From: Bacillota bacterium
GTDB lineage: Bacteria > Bacillota > Clostridia > Christensenellales > CAG-138
Assembly (NCBI GenBank): GCA_023390655.1
Contig: JAEWCL010000009.1
Location: forward strand, 57,863-121,862
Length of the DNA: 64,000 bases
Direction of reading: 5' to 3'
Position 1 is the stretch's first letter. Each line of letters begins with the position of its first letter. Shown here piece after piece: positions 15,152-23,814 of this stretch. The notes beneath the pieces were generated by a model. It saw only the letters and a list, made by a program, of their open reading frames with translations. It was not told the origin of the DNA and made no database searches. The position numbers were made by a program, and so were the translations under genes.

Positions 15152-18073
15152 CTACATCTCCCATACTGCGCCCAATACTTTTTCCACAAATGTGCGGGCC
15201 ACGGCCGCGTCAAACTGCGTGCCGGCATTGCGCCGGATTTCCTGCACCGCCTGCTGTACGCTGATCCCCGGGTGGTATGCCCTTGCGTTCGTCATGGCGT
15301 CATACGCTTCCGCTATGCTGATGATGCGGGATTGCACCGGAATCTCCTCCCCGGAAAGCCCGCGCGGATATCCCTTGCCATCTATGCGTTCGTGGTGGGA
15401 AAGCACATAATTGGCAAGCCCCAAAAATTCCTTTGTCTCTTTGAGGATATGGTACCCTTTTTCCGCATGCAGCCTGAGGGCGCCGCGCTCCTTTTCGCTC
15501 AGCTCGCCCGATTTATTCAAAAGCGCATCGTCGATACCGATCTTTCCGATATCGTGCAGCAACCCTGCCGCCGTCAGCTCGCTGATCTGGTTGTCATCCA
15601 TATCGAGCGCGCGCGCAAGCTCCGCGCACAGCGCGCTCACCTGCAGGCTGTGCTGCGATTCTTCCGGATGATCCCGGTAAAGGGATGCGGTGATCAGCTT
15701 CACGGTTTCATTGCGCATGCTCACGCTTTCGGTCAGCTTGCGCAGGTACATCCTGTTTTCCGCTTCCAGGAATACGGTGCTGATGTTCTGATCGTCCCGC
15801 TCCTTTGTCGCCCAACCAAAGGACACGGAAAGGATCGATCCTCCATCCGCCTGCTGCCCATACAGCCCTTCGCGGATGCACCGCACAAGGCGTTCCGCCG
15901 CTTTTCCTCCGGTGTTTGGCAGCAGAATGATAAACTCATCCCCGCCGATGCGCGCCGTAATATCCTGCGCGCGGCACATGGATTTTAACACCTGCGCCAC
16001 GCGGATGAGGAGCCTGTCCCCTTCCTGATGTCCAAACACATCGTTGGTCAGTTTCAGCCCATTGACATCCGCCAATACCAGTGTGAGCGGATACCGTTTT
16101 TCAAGCTGGAAGCGCGCGAGCTGCTCATCATAAAACCTGCGGTTATACAGGCCGGTAAGCTGATCGTGATAGCTTAAGTACAGAATCTGCTCCTCTGCCT
16201 TTTTCCGCTCGCCAATATCGCGCATGACGCCGATAATTTCAATCCCATGGCTGCCGTTTTCCCGGAGCCGCCCGGAGGTTTCGGCCCACGTTACCCTGCC
16301 GTCCTTATGGAGAAGTTCCACTTCCAACAAAAATGACGATTGGCTGCCCGGCGTTTCCAGATACGCGCCTGCAAGCGCATTGATTTTTTCCATCAACTGC
16401 CCGAATGATTTTTTCGACACCAGCCGCTCGATCGGCAGGGCAAGCGCTTGCTCGGGCGTATAGCCAAACAGCTGTTCAACCGCGGGGCTGAAGTACGCCA
16501 GGCAATACTCCGTGACATTAAACACCCAGATGACATCGGAAACGAACTCCGCAATCAGGCGGTATTTTTCCTCGCTTGCGCGCAGCGCCTCCGCAGCCTT
16601 GACGCGCGCATCAATATCCACTACAAAGTATTGGATGGCGTCGCGTCCCTCCCATTGCATGCGTACGCCTCTTGACTGCACCCACAGGACATCGCCGGAC
16701 TTCTGCACCAGCCGGAACTCCAGCCGGTCCTCCGGCGCGCGCGTCCCGCTCAGCCGCATATAATGGGAAGCGACGCACATTTCGCGGTCCTCAGAATAAA
16801 TGAAGTTCTGAAAAGGCGCGCCCATGATCTCTTCCTGCAGGTATCCCGTATAGCGGCATATGACGGTATTGCCGATTTTTACAATGTTGTCCTGGATGAC
16901 GAATATGGCCTCCGCGGCGTTTTCAAACATCAGGCGGAACAGCTCCTCGCTCGCTTTGAGGCGCGCTTCCGCTTCCATCTGCGTGGTCACATCATAAAAA
17001 AGGCTCAGTACGGCGCGCTCGTCGTCCCAGTCCGTCTCCACACTTTTCATTTCTACCCAGCGGATGTCGTTTTTTCTGGTACGCATACGGAACCTTATTG
17101 GCTGCGGCCCCTCAATCTCCGTTGCTTTTTTGACCGCTTCACGGTCCCCTTCATCTACCAAAACCCAGGCCTCTATACCCTCCAATTCTTCTTTTGCGTA
17201 CCCCGTCAGCTTTTCCGCCATATGGTTGGAGAGCGTGATGCGCCCATCCTTTACGATGACAATGCCCTCCGCCGCATTGTCGAATAAAAGGCGGTATGCT
17301 TTTTCGCTCCTTTTCAGCGCGACCTCGGCCTGCTTGCGCTCGCTGATATCGTGATGCGTTCCCAGTAAGCAGTTTCTGCCCTTATAACGGATCAGCATCC
17401 CCTGACTGATACAAGAGACCTCCCGCCCTTCGGGCGTTGTAAAGCATGTCTCATATTCCCGTACGGTTCCATGAAGCAATTCGCTGGCGATGATATCGTT
17501 TTGATCCATGTTCCCAAACAGCGTCTGCACCACATGATACTGGCCGCATACATCCTCTTTGAAATCAAACAGCTTGAGGCCTCTGTCGTTGATATACAGA
17601 AGCTTTCCCATGGTATCCTCTATTGTAATCGCAATGGGCAATGTTTCGATGACCGCCTGAAACTGCGCCTCATTCTCCCGAAATGATTTAAGGAGCTGCC
17701 CGTATTGCTCCAGCTGCCTCCGCTCCTGCGTAATATCCAGCACATTTACCCAAAAGTACATCCGCTGCGGCGAGAATGCGATGATTTTATAGTGCCGGTC
17801 CAGCTCCGAGACATATTGATCAAACTCAACCTTGCCGCCGCCCAGCGCCACCTTGCCGTACAGCTGTATAAAATCGATATCCTCTTCCCGGATGCCGGGC
17901 AGAACCTCCGTCACACGCTTGCCAATCACGCGCTCGGATACGAGCCCCGTCATTTTTTCAAACGCAGGATTGATTTCAAGAAACACATAATCGCATGGGG
18001 TCCCGCTTTGATCCAATACAATTTGGTGATATGCAAAGCCGACAAAGGACTCATCGAAGACCCTATACTCCAT
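15152..18073 (-). CDS. Multi-PAS GGDEF/HD-GYP cyclic-di-GMP signalling protein
   Basis: This is a 973-residue soluble protein with about five PAS modules in the first 690 residues, then a diguanylate cyclase domain with an intact GGDEF signature (about 710) and an HD-GYP phosphodiesterase domain (HDIGKIG near 839, HHERIDGKGYPRG near 890). It could both make and break c-di-GMP, with PAS domains sensing small ligands, redox or light. No transmembrane segment is apparent. A chemoreceptor gene lies 121 bp upstream on the same strand. Which activity dominates cannot be told from sequence. Confidence 0.93.
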   Translation of the reverse strand: MEYRVFDESFVGFAYHQIVLDQSGTPCDYVFLEINPAFEKMTGLVSERVIGKRVTEVLPGIREEDIDFIQLYGKVALGGGKVEFDQYVSELDRHYKIIAFSPQRMYFWVNVLDITQERRQLEQYGQLLKSFRENEAQFQAVIETLPIAITIEDTMGKLLYINDRGLKLFDFKEDVCGQYHVVQTLFGNMDQNDIIASELLHGTVREYETCFTTPEGREVSCISQGMLIRYKGRNCLLGTHHDISERKQAEVALKRSEKAYRLLFDNAAEGIVIVKDGRITLSNHMAEKLTGYAKEELEGIEAWVLVDEGDREAVKKATEIEGPQPIRFRMRTRKNDIRWVEMKSVETDWDDERAVLSLFYDVTTQMEAEARLKASEELFRLMFENAAEAIFVIQDNIVKIGNTVICRYTGYLQEEIMGAPFQNFIYSEDREMCVASHYMRLSGTRAPEDRLEFRLVQKSGDVLWVQSRGVRMQWEGRDAIQYFVVDIDARVKAAEALRASEEKYRLIAEFVSDVIWVFNVTEYCLAYFSPAVEQLFGYTPEQALALPIERLVSKKSFGQLMEKINALAGAYLETPGSQSSFLLEVELLHKDGRVTWAETSGRLRENGSHGIEIIGVMRDIGERKKAEEQILYLSYHDQLTGLYNRRFYDEQLARFQLEKRYPLTLVLADVNGLKLTNDVFGHQEGDRLLIRVAQVLKSMCRAQDITARIGGDEFIILLPNTGGKAAERLVRCIREGLYGQQADGGSILSVSFGWATKERDDQNISTVFLEAENRMYLRKLTESVSMRNETVKLITASLYRDHPEESQHSLQVSALCAELARALDMDDNQISELTAAGLLHDIGKIGIDDALLNKSGELSEKERGALRLHAEKGYHILKETKEFLGLANYVLSHHERIDGKGYPRGLSGEEIPVQSRIISIAEAYDAMTNARAYHPGISVQQAVQEIRRNAGTQFDAAVARTFVEKVLGAVWEM

Positions 18074-18194
18074 ATACTCCGACCCTTCTTGCGATCAAAA
18101 CCCGTCCATTTCCTTTCCTGTACCAAAAACTCCAATATGATTGCCGTTCCGTCTCTTGTTCAGGCAAGCAGCCTCTCCACTGCAAACCCGTCCT

Positions 18195-19943
18195 TTAGTA
18201 TTGATCGGTGCTTTCAAACGCGCCTCCGGAACGCATGCGGGGCGCTTCATATGCAATATCCGCTTGCTCTGACCGCAGACGGAACCGCCCGATCAACTGT
18301 TTCAAAAGCTGCGCCTGTGAGGAAAGCTCTTCGCTTGCCGCGGCGCTTTCTTCTGCGGTGGCGGAGTTGTTCTGGACCACATCGGAAATTTGTTCCGTTC
18401 CCTGTGTCGTCTGCAATACGGCGATTGCCTGATCGGACGACGCCTTTGTAATGTTCTTTACATGCCCTAAAACACCGTTGGACTTTTCTACAATCTGCTT
18501 GAGGGAGTGCTCCGCAGCGCCGACCGCCTGTGTTCCATTCTCCACTGCGGCGATCGCGCTTTCAATCAGCCCGGTCGTGCCCTTTGCCGCTTCTGCGCTC
18601 TTGATGGCGAGGCTTCTGACCTCTTCCGCAACCACAGCAAAGCCTTTGCCCGCATTGCCTGCGCGCGCGGCTTCCACGGCGGCGTTCAGCGCCAGGATGT
18701 TTGTCTGGAATGCAATATCGTCAATGGTCTTAATGATGTTTCGAATCTGCCCGGAGGTTCTTGCAATCTGCTCCATCGCCTGTACAAGCTGCGCCATCTG
18801 GCGGCTGCCGTTTGCAATTTCTCCTGAAGTATCCTCTACCATACGGTATGCCTCCTGCGCATAGGCAGCACTGTTGCGCGCCTGCGAGGAGATTTCGTTG
18901 AGCGTTGCCGTCATCTCTTCAACAGAGCTTGCCTGCTCTGCCGCCCCCTGGGAAAGCGCCTGCGCGCCGCCTGCCAGCTGCCCCGCCCCTGCGGACACCT
19001 GCTCCGCCGCCTGGCTGATTTTTGAAAGCGCATCGTTTAGCGCAGCTAAAATATGCTGCATCGACGCACGGATCGGCGCAAAATCTCCCGCGTATTCCAT
19101 CTGCGCATCCATACTCAGATCGCCCTCCGCCATGCTGCCAAGCGTTTTTGCGATATCCGCCACGTAGCCGCGCAGCGTCAATATGGATTTATTCAGGCTC
19201 TTTGCAACGGAGCCAAGCTCATCCTCCCCGGGGTTTTCCACTTCCGCGCTTAAGTCCCCGTCGGCAAGGCGCGCCGCAACCGATTCCAACGCCTTCGCCG
19301 GTTTTGTAATATTGCGTATGATCCCGGCGATCATCCATACGGCGGCAACCAGCGCAACGCACGCTATGCCCAGAGAAAGGTACAATACCCGCTGCGCAGC
19401 GGCCCTCCCGCCTGTATAGGCCAAGGTCGCCGCCTCATTGACATACGTGCCGATCTCCTCCAAAGCCGCGCGCGCATCATCCATTGCGGGAGCGTACTTT
19501 GTTTCATACGCGGTGGCCGCCCTCAGGTATTGCTTGGCGTTGACAAGCGCCAGTATCTCATCAAGAACAATGCCCTGCTCCTGCTGGATGGCATTGTACT
19601 TTTCTATAAAGGCACGCTCTTCGTCCGTATCGATATTGGCTTCAATTTCTGCAAGCGCGGTATCGAGCTGCACCACGGCATCCTTCACTTTTGCGGCATA
19701 CTCCTCCAGTTCCGCCTGGCTCTTTGCGTTGGTCAGTAAAATGACATGCTTCTCCAGCCTTTGAATCTGGTGGCGTGCCTCAATTGCCGCAGTATTGACC
19801 AGATACGATCCATTATAAAACGTCCCCAGCGTATTGCTTGTGCTGTTGATGCCCAAAATTGCAACCGCCAGCGCGCCCGCAAAAAAAACACAAATGCCTG
19901 CAAACGCCACCCAGAGCTTATTGGCGATGGTAAACTGCTTCAT
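18195..19943 (-). CDS. Methyl-accepting chemotaxis protein (4HB sensor, HAMP)
   Basis: This is a 582-residue chemoreceptor: N-terminal membrane helix (about 10-32), an extracytoplasmic four-helix-bundle-like sensor rich in charged helices (about 35-185), a second membrane helix (about 190-212), a HAMP domain, and the cytoplasmic coiled-coil signalling domain with the hairpin-tip sequence DDIAFQTNILALNAAVEAARAG. The tip binds CheA and CheW, which are encoded at 26.5-29 kb. The start has AGGGGAG seven bases upstream. The ligand is unknown. Confidence 0.93.
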   Translation of the reverse strand: MKQFTIANKLWVAFAGICVFFAGALAVAILGINSTSNTLGTFYNGSYLVNTAAIEARHQIQRLEKHVILLTNAKSQAELEEYAAKVKDAVVQLDTALAEIEANIDTDEERAFIEKYNAIQQEQGIVLDEILALVNAKQYLRAATAYETKYAPAMDDARAALEEIGTYVNEAATLAYTGGRAAAQRVLYLSLGIACVALVAAVWMIAGIIRNITKPAKALESVAARLADGDLSAEVENPGEDELGSVAKSLNKSILTLRGYVADIAKTLGSMAEGDLSMDAQMEYAGDFAPIRASMQHILAALNDALSKISQAAEQVSAGAGQLAGGAQALSQGAAEQASSVEEMTATLNEISSQARNSAAYAQEAYRMVEDTSGEIANGSRQMAQLVQAMEQIARTSGQIRNIIKTIDDIAFQTNILALNAAVEAARAGNAGKGFAVVAEEVRSLAIKSAEAAKGTTGLIESAIAAVENGTQAVGAAEHSLKQIVEKSNGVLGHVKNITKASSDQAIAVLQTTQGTEQISDVVQNNSATAEESAAASEELSSQAQLLKQLIGRFRLRSEQADIAYEAPRMRSGGAFESTDQY

Positions 19944-20124
19944 CCAGCCGCTCCCCTGCTATTATTGATCCGCGCTCTCCCAACAAATCGAGCCTTTGCG
20001 CGAACATCTCTTCTATCGATCTATATAACATATCGGTACATTTGCGCTTTATGTGAGCGCCGTTCCAAGTACGCGCCGGTCTATTCGGCGCTCCCTTGAT
20101 GGCCGTCCTTCGTCCGTCGCGTGT

Positions 20125-20290
20125 TTATAGCTCCCCAAACAGCGCCGTCATTCCTTCAATTTTGCCCGTGCGCGCCACAAAATTCTGCACCGGGAAACAT
20201 GCCTTCTTCATCAGCAACATCCTGAAAAGCATACGTATCCAGCGGGTTCCCCGCTTTGTACAGCACCCCGCCTATCTTGCATTTTTTCAT
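20125..20290 (-). pseudogene. Possible small frameshifted reading frame
   Basis: On the minus strand, ATG at 20290 opens a 44-codon frame (MKKCKIGGVLYKAGNPLDTYAF...) that ends at 20156. Skipping one G in the CCCGG at about 20192-20196 would continue it for some 21 more codons, ending ...GMTALFGEL at 20125. The joined product of about 54 residues looks protein-like, but I do not recognise it and there is no strong ribosome binding site. The surrounding spacer (19944-20413) shows nothing else. Confidence 0.25.
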
Positions 20291-20413
20291 CGCTTATGGT
20301 ATGCTTTCTAAGCGCCTCAATCCGGCGTTTGTTTTGCCAGAATGGCTCAACCATAACAGGATGCACTAAACATGCGGCGGTTTGCCCAACAAATTGCATA
20401 ATCCATTATGCAT

Positions 20414-20504
20414 GGAGAGATACCCAAGTGGTCGAAGGGTCCGCACTCGAAATGCGGTAGCCGGTTTGCGCCGGGCGAGAGTTCGAATCTCTCTCTCTCC
20501 GCCA
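20414..20504 (+). tRNA. tRNA-Ser (anticodon CGA)
   Basis: The acceptor stem GGAGAGA pairs with TCTCTCC. The anticodon arm CCGCA-CTCGAAA-TGCGG carries CGA, which reads serine UCG codons. A long variable arm (GCCGGTTTGCGCCGGGC) is typical of tRNA-Ser. The T-arm GTTCGAAT loop is intact, and the 3' CCA is encoded (20502-20504). A palindrome TGCATAA-TCCA-TTATGCA lies directly upstream. Confidence 0.97.
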
Positions 20505-20674
20505 AGGCAGCCATGGAAGCACAAGCTTCTGTGGCTGTTTCTTATGTTTGGCGATCTTTCAAAATTCAATTTTCAGTTATGGACAATTACTCTATTCGGG
20601 CCTTGAAAAGCGCGCTCCGGATACATATAATAAATAGGTTGTGATTCGCGATGGGTTCGAAGGAGAGGAGAACG

Positions 20675-22156
20675 ATGAAAACCGGCTTTGATAATCAGAA
20701 GTATCTGACCTTGCAATCCGCCTGCATCATGGAGCGGCTTTCCCACTTTGGGGACAAGCTCTACCTGGAATTTGGCGGCAAGCTTTTCGATGATTTTCAC
20801 GCATCCAGGGTACTGCCGGGCTTTGCGCCGGATAGCAAGGTGCGCATGCTGCTGCAGCTTGCGGATAAAGCGGAGGTAGTGATCGCCATCAATGCCGCAG
20901 ATATTGAAAAGAACAAGGTGCGGGGTGACCTTGGCATCACCTATGATTTAGACGTGCTTCGACTGATCGATGCGTTCCGGGGCGTGGGGCTTTATGTGGG
21001 CAGTGTGGTCCTGACCCAATACAGGGGCCAAGGCGCTGCGGATTCCTTCAAGGCCCGGCTGGAATCGCTGGATGTGAAGGTATATCGGCATTATCCCATA
21101 GAGGGCTATCCAAGCAATGTGGAGCACATCGTGAGCGAGGAAGGATATGGAAAGAACGACTATATCCAAACCAGCCGCTCCCTGGTGGTGGTAACGGCCC
21201 CCGGCCCGGGCAGCGGCAAGATGGCCACCTGTCTTTCCCAGCTTTACCACGAACACAAGCGGGGCGTACATGCGGGCTACGCCAAATTCGAGACCTTCCC
21301 CATTTGGAACCTCCCGCTCAAGCATCCCGTGAACCTGGCCTACGAGGCAGCCACCGCGGATCTGAACGATGTGAATATGATTGACCCCTTCCATCTGGAG
21401 GCCTATGGTGAAACCACGGTCAACTACAACCGGGATGTGGAGGTCTTCCCCGTGCTTTCCGCTATGTTCCGCCGCATCTATGGGGAATGCTTCTACCGCT
21501 CCCCAACGGATATGGGCGTAAACATGGCAGGCAAGTGTATCGTGGATGACGAAGCATGTCGGGAGGCCGCGTGCCAGGAGATCATCCGCCGCTATTACGG
21601 GGCCATGTGCGCGGCACGCCAGGGCTTATCGGGCAGCGAGACCGCAGATAAAATACGCCTTCTGATGAACCAAGCCGGCATTTCCGAGGCGGACCGGCCC
21701 GTGGCGGCCATCGCCCTGAAAAAGGCGGAGGACACCGGCGCGCCTGCAGCAGCCCTGCAGCTGCCGGACGGCCGCATCCTCACGGGGAAGACCAGCCCGC
21801 TCTTGGGCGCGTCCAGCGCTTTGCTTTTGAACGTGCTCAAAGAACTGGGCGGTATACAGGATGGGGTACACCTCATCTCCCCCATTGTGATCGAACCCAT
21901 CCAGCACTTGAAGGTGGAGCACCTGGGGAACCGCAACCCCCGCCTGCATATGGATGAAGTCCTGATCGCCCTTTCCATATCCGCAGCCACAAACCCCACG
22001 GCGGAGCTGGCCATGCAGCAGCTGGACAAGCTCCGGGGCTCCGAGGCCCATTCCTCCGTCATCATATCTTCTGTAGATGAGGGCATATTCCGCAAGCTAG
22101 GGGTGAACCTCACCTGCGAGCCCAGGTATCAGGGCAAAAAACTGTATCATAAATAG
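20675..22156 (+). CDS. DUF1846 family protein
   Basis: This is a 494-residue protein of the DUF1846 family, common in Firmicutes and of unknown biochemical role. Crystal structures of members show a nucleotide-binding-like fold. A glycine-rich TAPGPGSGKMATC segment near 180 resembles a P-loop, and conserved-looking stretches such as AGYAKFETFPIWNLPLKHPVN follow. Start ATG 20675 has GGAGAGGAG just upstream; an in-frame ATG at 20651 lacks a good site. No neighbour suggests a pathway. Function is not assigned. Confidence 0.88.
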   Translation: MKTGFDNQKYLTLQSACIMERLSHFGDKLYLEFGGKLFDDFHASRVLPGFAPDSKVRMLLQLADKAEVVIAINAADIEKNKVRGDLGITYDLDVLRLIDAFRGVGLYVGSVVLTQYRGQGAADSFKARLESLDVKVYRHYPIEGYPSNVEHIVSEEGYGKNDYIQTSRSLVVVTAPGPGSGKMATCLSQLYHEHKRGVHAGYAKFETFPIWNLPLKHPVNLAYEAATADLNDVNMIDPFHLEAYGETTVNYNRDVEVFPVLSAMFRRIYGECFYRSPTDMGVNMAGKCIVDDEACREAACQEIIRRYYGAMCAARQGLSGSETADKIRLLMNQAGISEADRPVAAIALKKAEDTGAPAAALQLPDGRILTGKTSPLLGASSALLLNVLKELGGIQDGVHLISPIVIEPIQHLKVEHLGNRNPRLHMDEVLIALSISAATNPTAELAMQQLDKLRGSEAHSSVIISSVDEGIFRKLGVNLTCEPRYQGKKLYHK

Positions 22157-22503
22157 AGATTTGGTCGGCCCGTCGCATTCCATGTGCGCTGGGCCGATGC
22201 ATATATCTTTTATCTTAAAAAGCGGTTCCGGAACGGTGATGCGGTTTCGTCCACCGCGTCTTGCGGTACGAATCGGAAGGACTGCCCTTCGCGCTTTGAG
22301 CCTTCCTATGTCATAAGAATTCGAGGCCCTATTCTAATATCTTTTCTTTCCTGCCGGAAAACGAGAGCCCTGGCATTGCATTGGTGTAAACCATGCTGTT
22401 AACGCTGTTCTAAAAGCAAAGTAGCGGCTGCTTCCGTCCTTATAGTATACTTAAAGCAAACTGCGGATTATTGTCCCTATATCCGGTATGGAGGAAGCGA
22501 AAA
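22157..22503. other. Spacer without recognisable gene
   Basis: The spacer contains one imperfect hairpin just after the DUF1846 gene (TCGGCCC near 22164 with GGGCCGA near 22190; no T-run) and AT-rich sequence near 22440-22455 (TATAGTATACTT) that may hold the promoter of the next gene. I see nothing else in it. Confidence 0.5.
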
Positions 22504-23505
22504 ATGATACGATCCGAATTCAGGGCAATTACCAAGGCTGACATCCCCGCTATGGCGGATTTGCTCGTCTCAAGGCAACGCCTTGAGAGCGGCGCATTCC
22601 CATTTCTGCAGAATTGCTGCCTCAACACAAAACACGCCACGGGTGTGCTTGAAACGCTATTTCTGAACAGCGGCATTGGGACAGGCGCGTTTGTGGAGAA
22701 CGAGTTGGTCGGTTATATCGTTGGAGGGATCAAGACTGACCCGTTGAGGGGCAGGCATGTATGGGTGCCCTATGAAGGAGTGGCCGTCAGAGAGGATCAA
22801 TCGCCCGAACTTATCCGGGCGCTTTACGCAAAGGTCTGCGCTGCGTGGGTAAAGCGAGGCTGCTTTATGCACTATGTGGTTGTGCCGCTTGGGAATCAGG
22901 CGTATTTTGATGCATTCCAGCGCCTGAGCTTTTTTATCCAGCAGGTGCATGGGGCTATGAACCTGGGGGAATACCGTCCCTTTGTACAGGCATCTGATAT
23001 AGAAGTGCGTATTGCCGGTAAACCGGACCGCGAAAAAATGGGCCGCCTGTCCGGCATTATCCAATCCTATCAGAATTTAGCGCCCACGTTTGAGCTTGTG
23101 CTGCCCGAAATCATGGCCGAGATCAAAGCCGGATATGAAGACACCGTGGAGGACGGCGGTATGACGGTTCTTCTGGCGGAAACGGACGGGGAGACGCTGG
23201 GATTTCAGCTCTATGAGGCTGCAGCCCCCGGCCTGATGGCGCCCGACGATTGCGTGGAGCTGGGTGTCGCAGGCACAGACTCCAGTCGAATGAAGACCGG
23301 CATCGGGAAGACGCTGATGAACGCGGGCTGTTCCCTCATGAGAGAGCGGGGCTTCCGTTATATGATAACGGATTGGAGAATCACCAACCTTGCCTCCTCC
23401 ACCTTCTGGCCCAAGTGCGGATTTCAGCCAGTCGCATATCGCATGGCAAGATACATCGACAGCAATTGGGCCTGGGCAAGACTTGGCCCGCACGACGTCC
23501 AATAA
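22504..23505 (+). CDS. Tandem GNAT acetyltransferase
   Basis: This 333-residue protein appears to have two GNAT-like halves. The second half carries the clearer acetyl-CoA motif (VAGTDSSRMKTGIGKTLMNAGC) followed by NLASSTFWPKCGFQPVAYRM, a typical motif B ending. The first half (about 1-150) is degenerate and may be structural. Start ATG 22504 is preceded by GGAGGAAG. The substrate is unknown and there is no operon partner. An inverted repeat (23585-23609) lies downstream. Confidence 0.8.
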   Translation: MIRSEFRAITKADIPAMADLLVSRQRLESGAFPFLQNCCLNTKHATGVLETLFLNSGIGTGAFVENELVGYIVGGIKTDPLRGRHVWVPYEGVAVREDQSPELIRALYAKVCAAWVKRGCFMHYVVVPLGNQAYFDAFQRLSFFIQQVHGAMNLGEYRPFVQASDIEVRIAGKPDREKMGRLSGIIQSYQNLAPTFELVLPEIMAEIKAGYEDTVEDGGMTVLLAETDGETLGFQLYEAAAPGLMAPDDCVELGVAGTDSSRMKTGIGKTLMNAGCSLMRERGFRYMITDWRITNLASSTFWPKCGFQPVAYRMARYIDSNWAWARLGPHDVQ

Positions 23506-23584
23506 GGTATGGATCGGCTGCATATTTCATCCGTCATTGCGTTCCATTTTCAGGGGTTTCCCTTCCGTTGATCAAGCATCCCAT

Positions 23585-23609
23585 ACGCCCGGGCCGTTGG
23601 TCCGGGCGT
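23585..23609 (+). terminator. Possible terminator after the GNAT gene
   Basis: ACGCCCGG (23585-23592) and CCGGGCGT (23602-23609) form an 8-bp GC stem, followed only by AATTTCT, so it is a weak terminator at best. The rest of the spacer (23610-23814) is AT-rich (about 23640-23710) and probably holds the promoter of the regulator gene. A small ATCCTCA/TGAGGAT hairpin lies near 23756-23770. Confidence 0.4.
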
Positions 23610-23814
23610 AATTTCTGTCTCCGCAGCGCTATATCCGATTAAAATGTAGAAAATTGTCGATTTTATGTTTCTATATACTGAAATATGTAGTAAAATAAAC
23701 CAAAATAGACAGTATCCCCAAAAACCGCTGGATATAGATGCATTTAAAATTCAGCATCCTCATTGAGGATTGTTAAGGACGGGCAACAGCTCCCTTCGAA
23801 ATGGAGAACACCGG

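Noticed and set aside
20394..20413. Palindrome TGCATAA-TCCA-TTATGCA before the tRNA as an attachment site
   Set aside because: No integrase, no second copy and no foreign DNA are next to the tRNA; it is more likely part of the promoter region.
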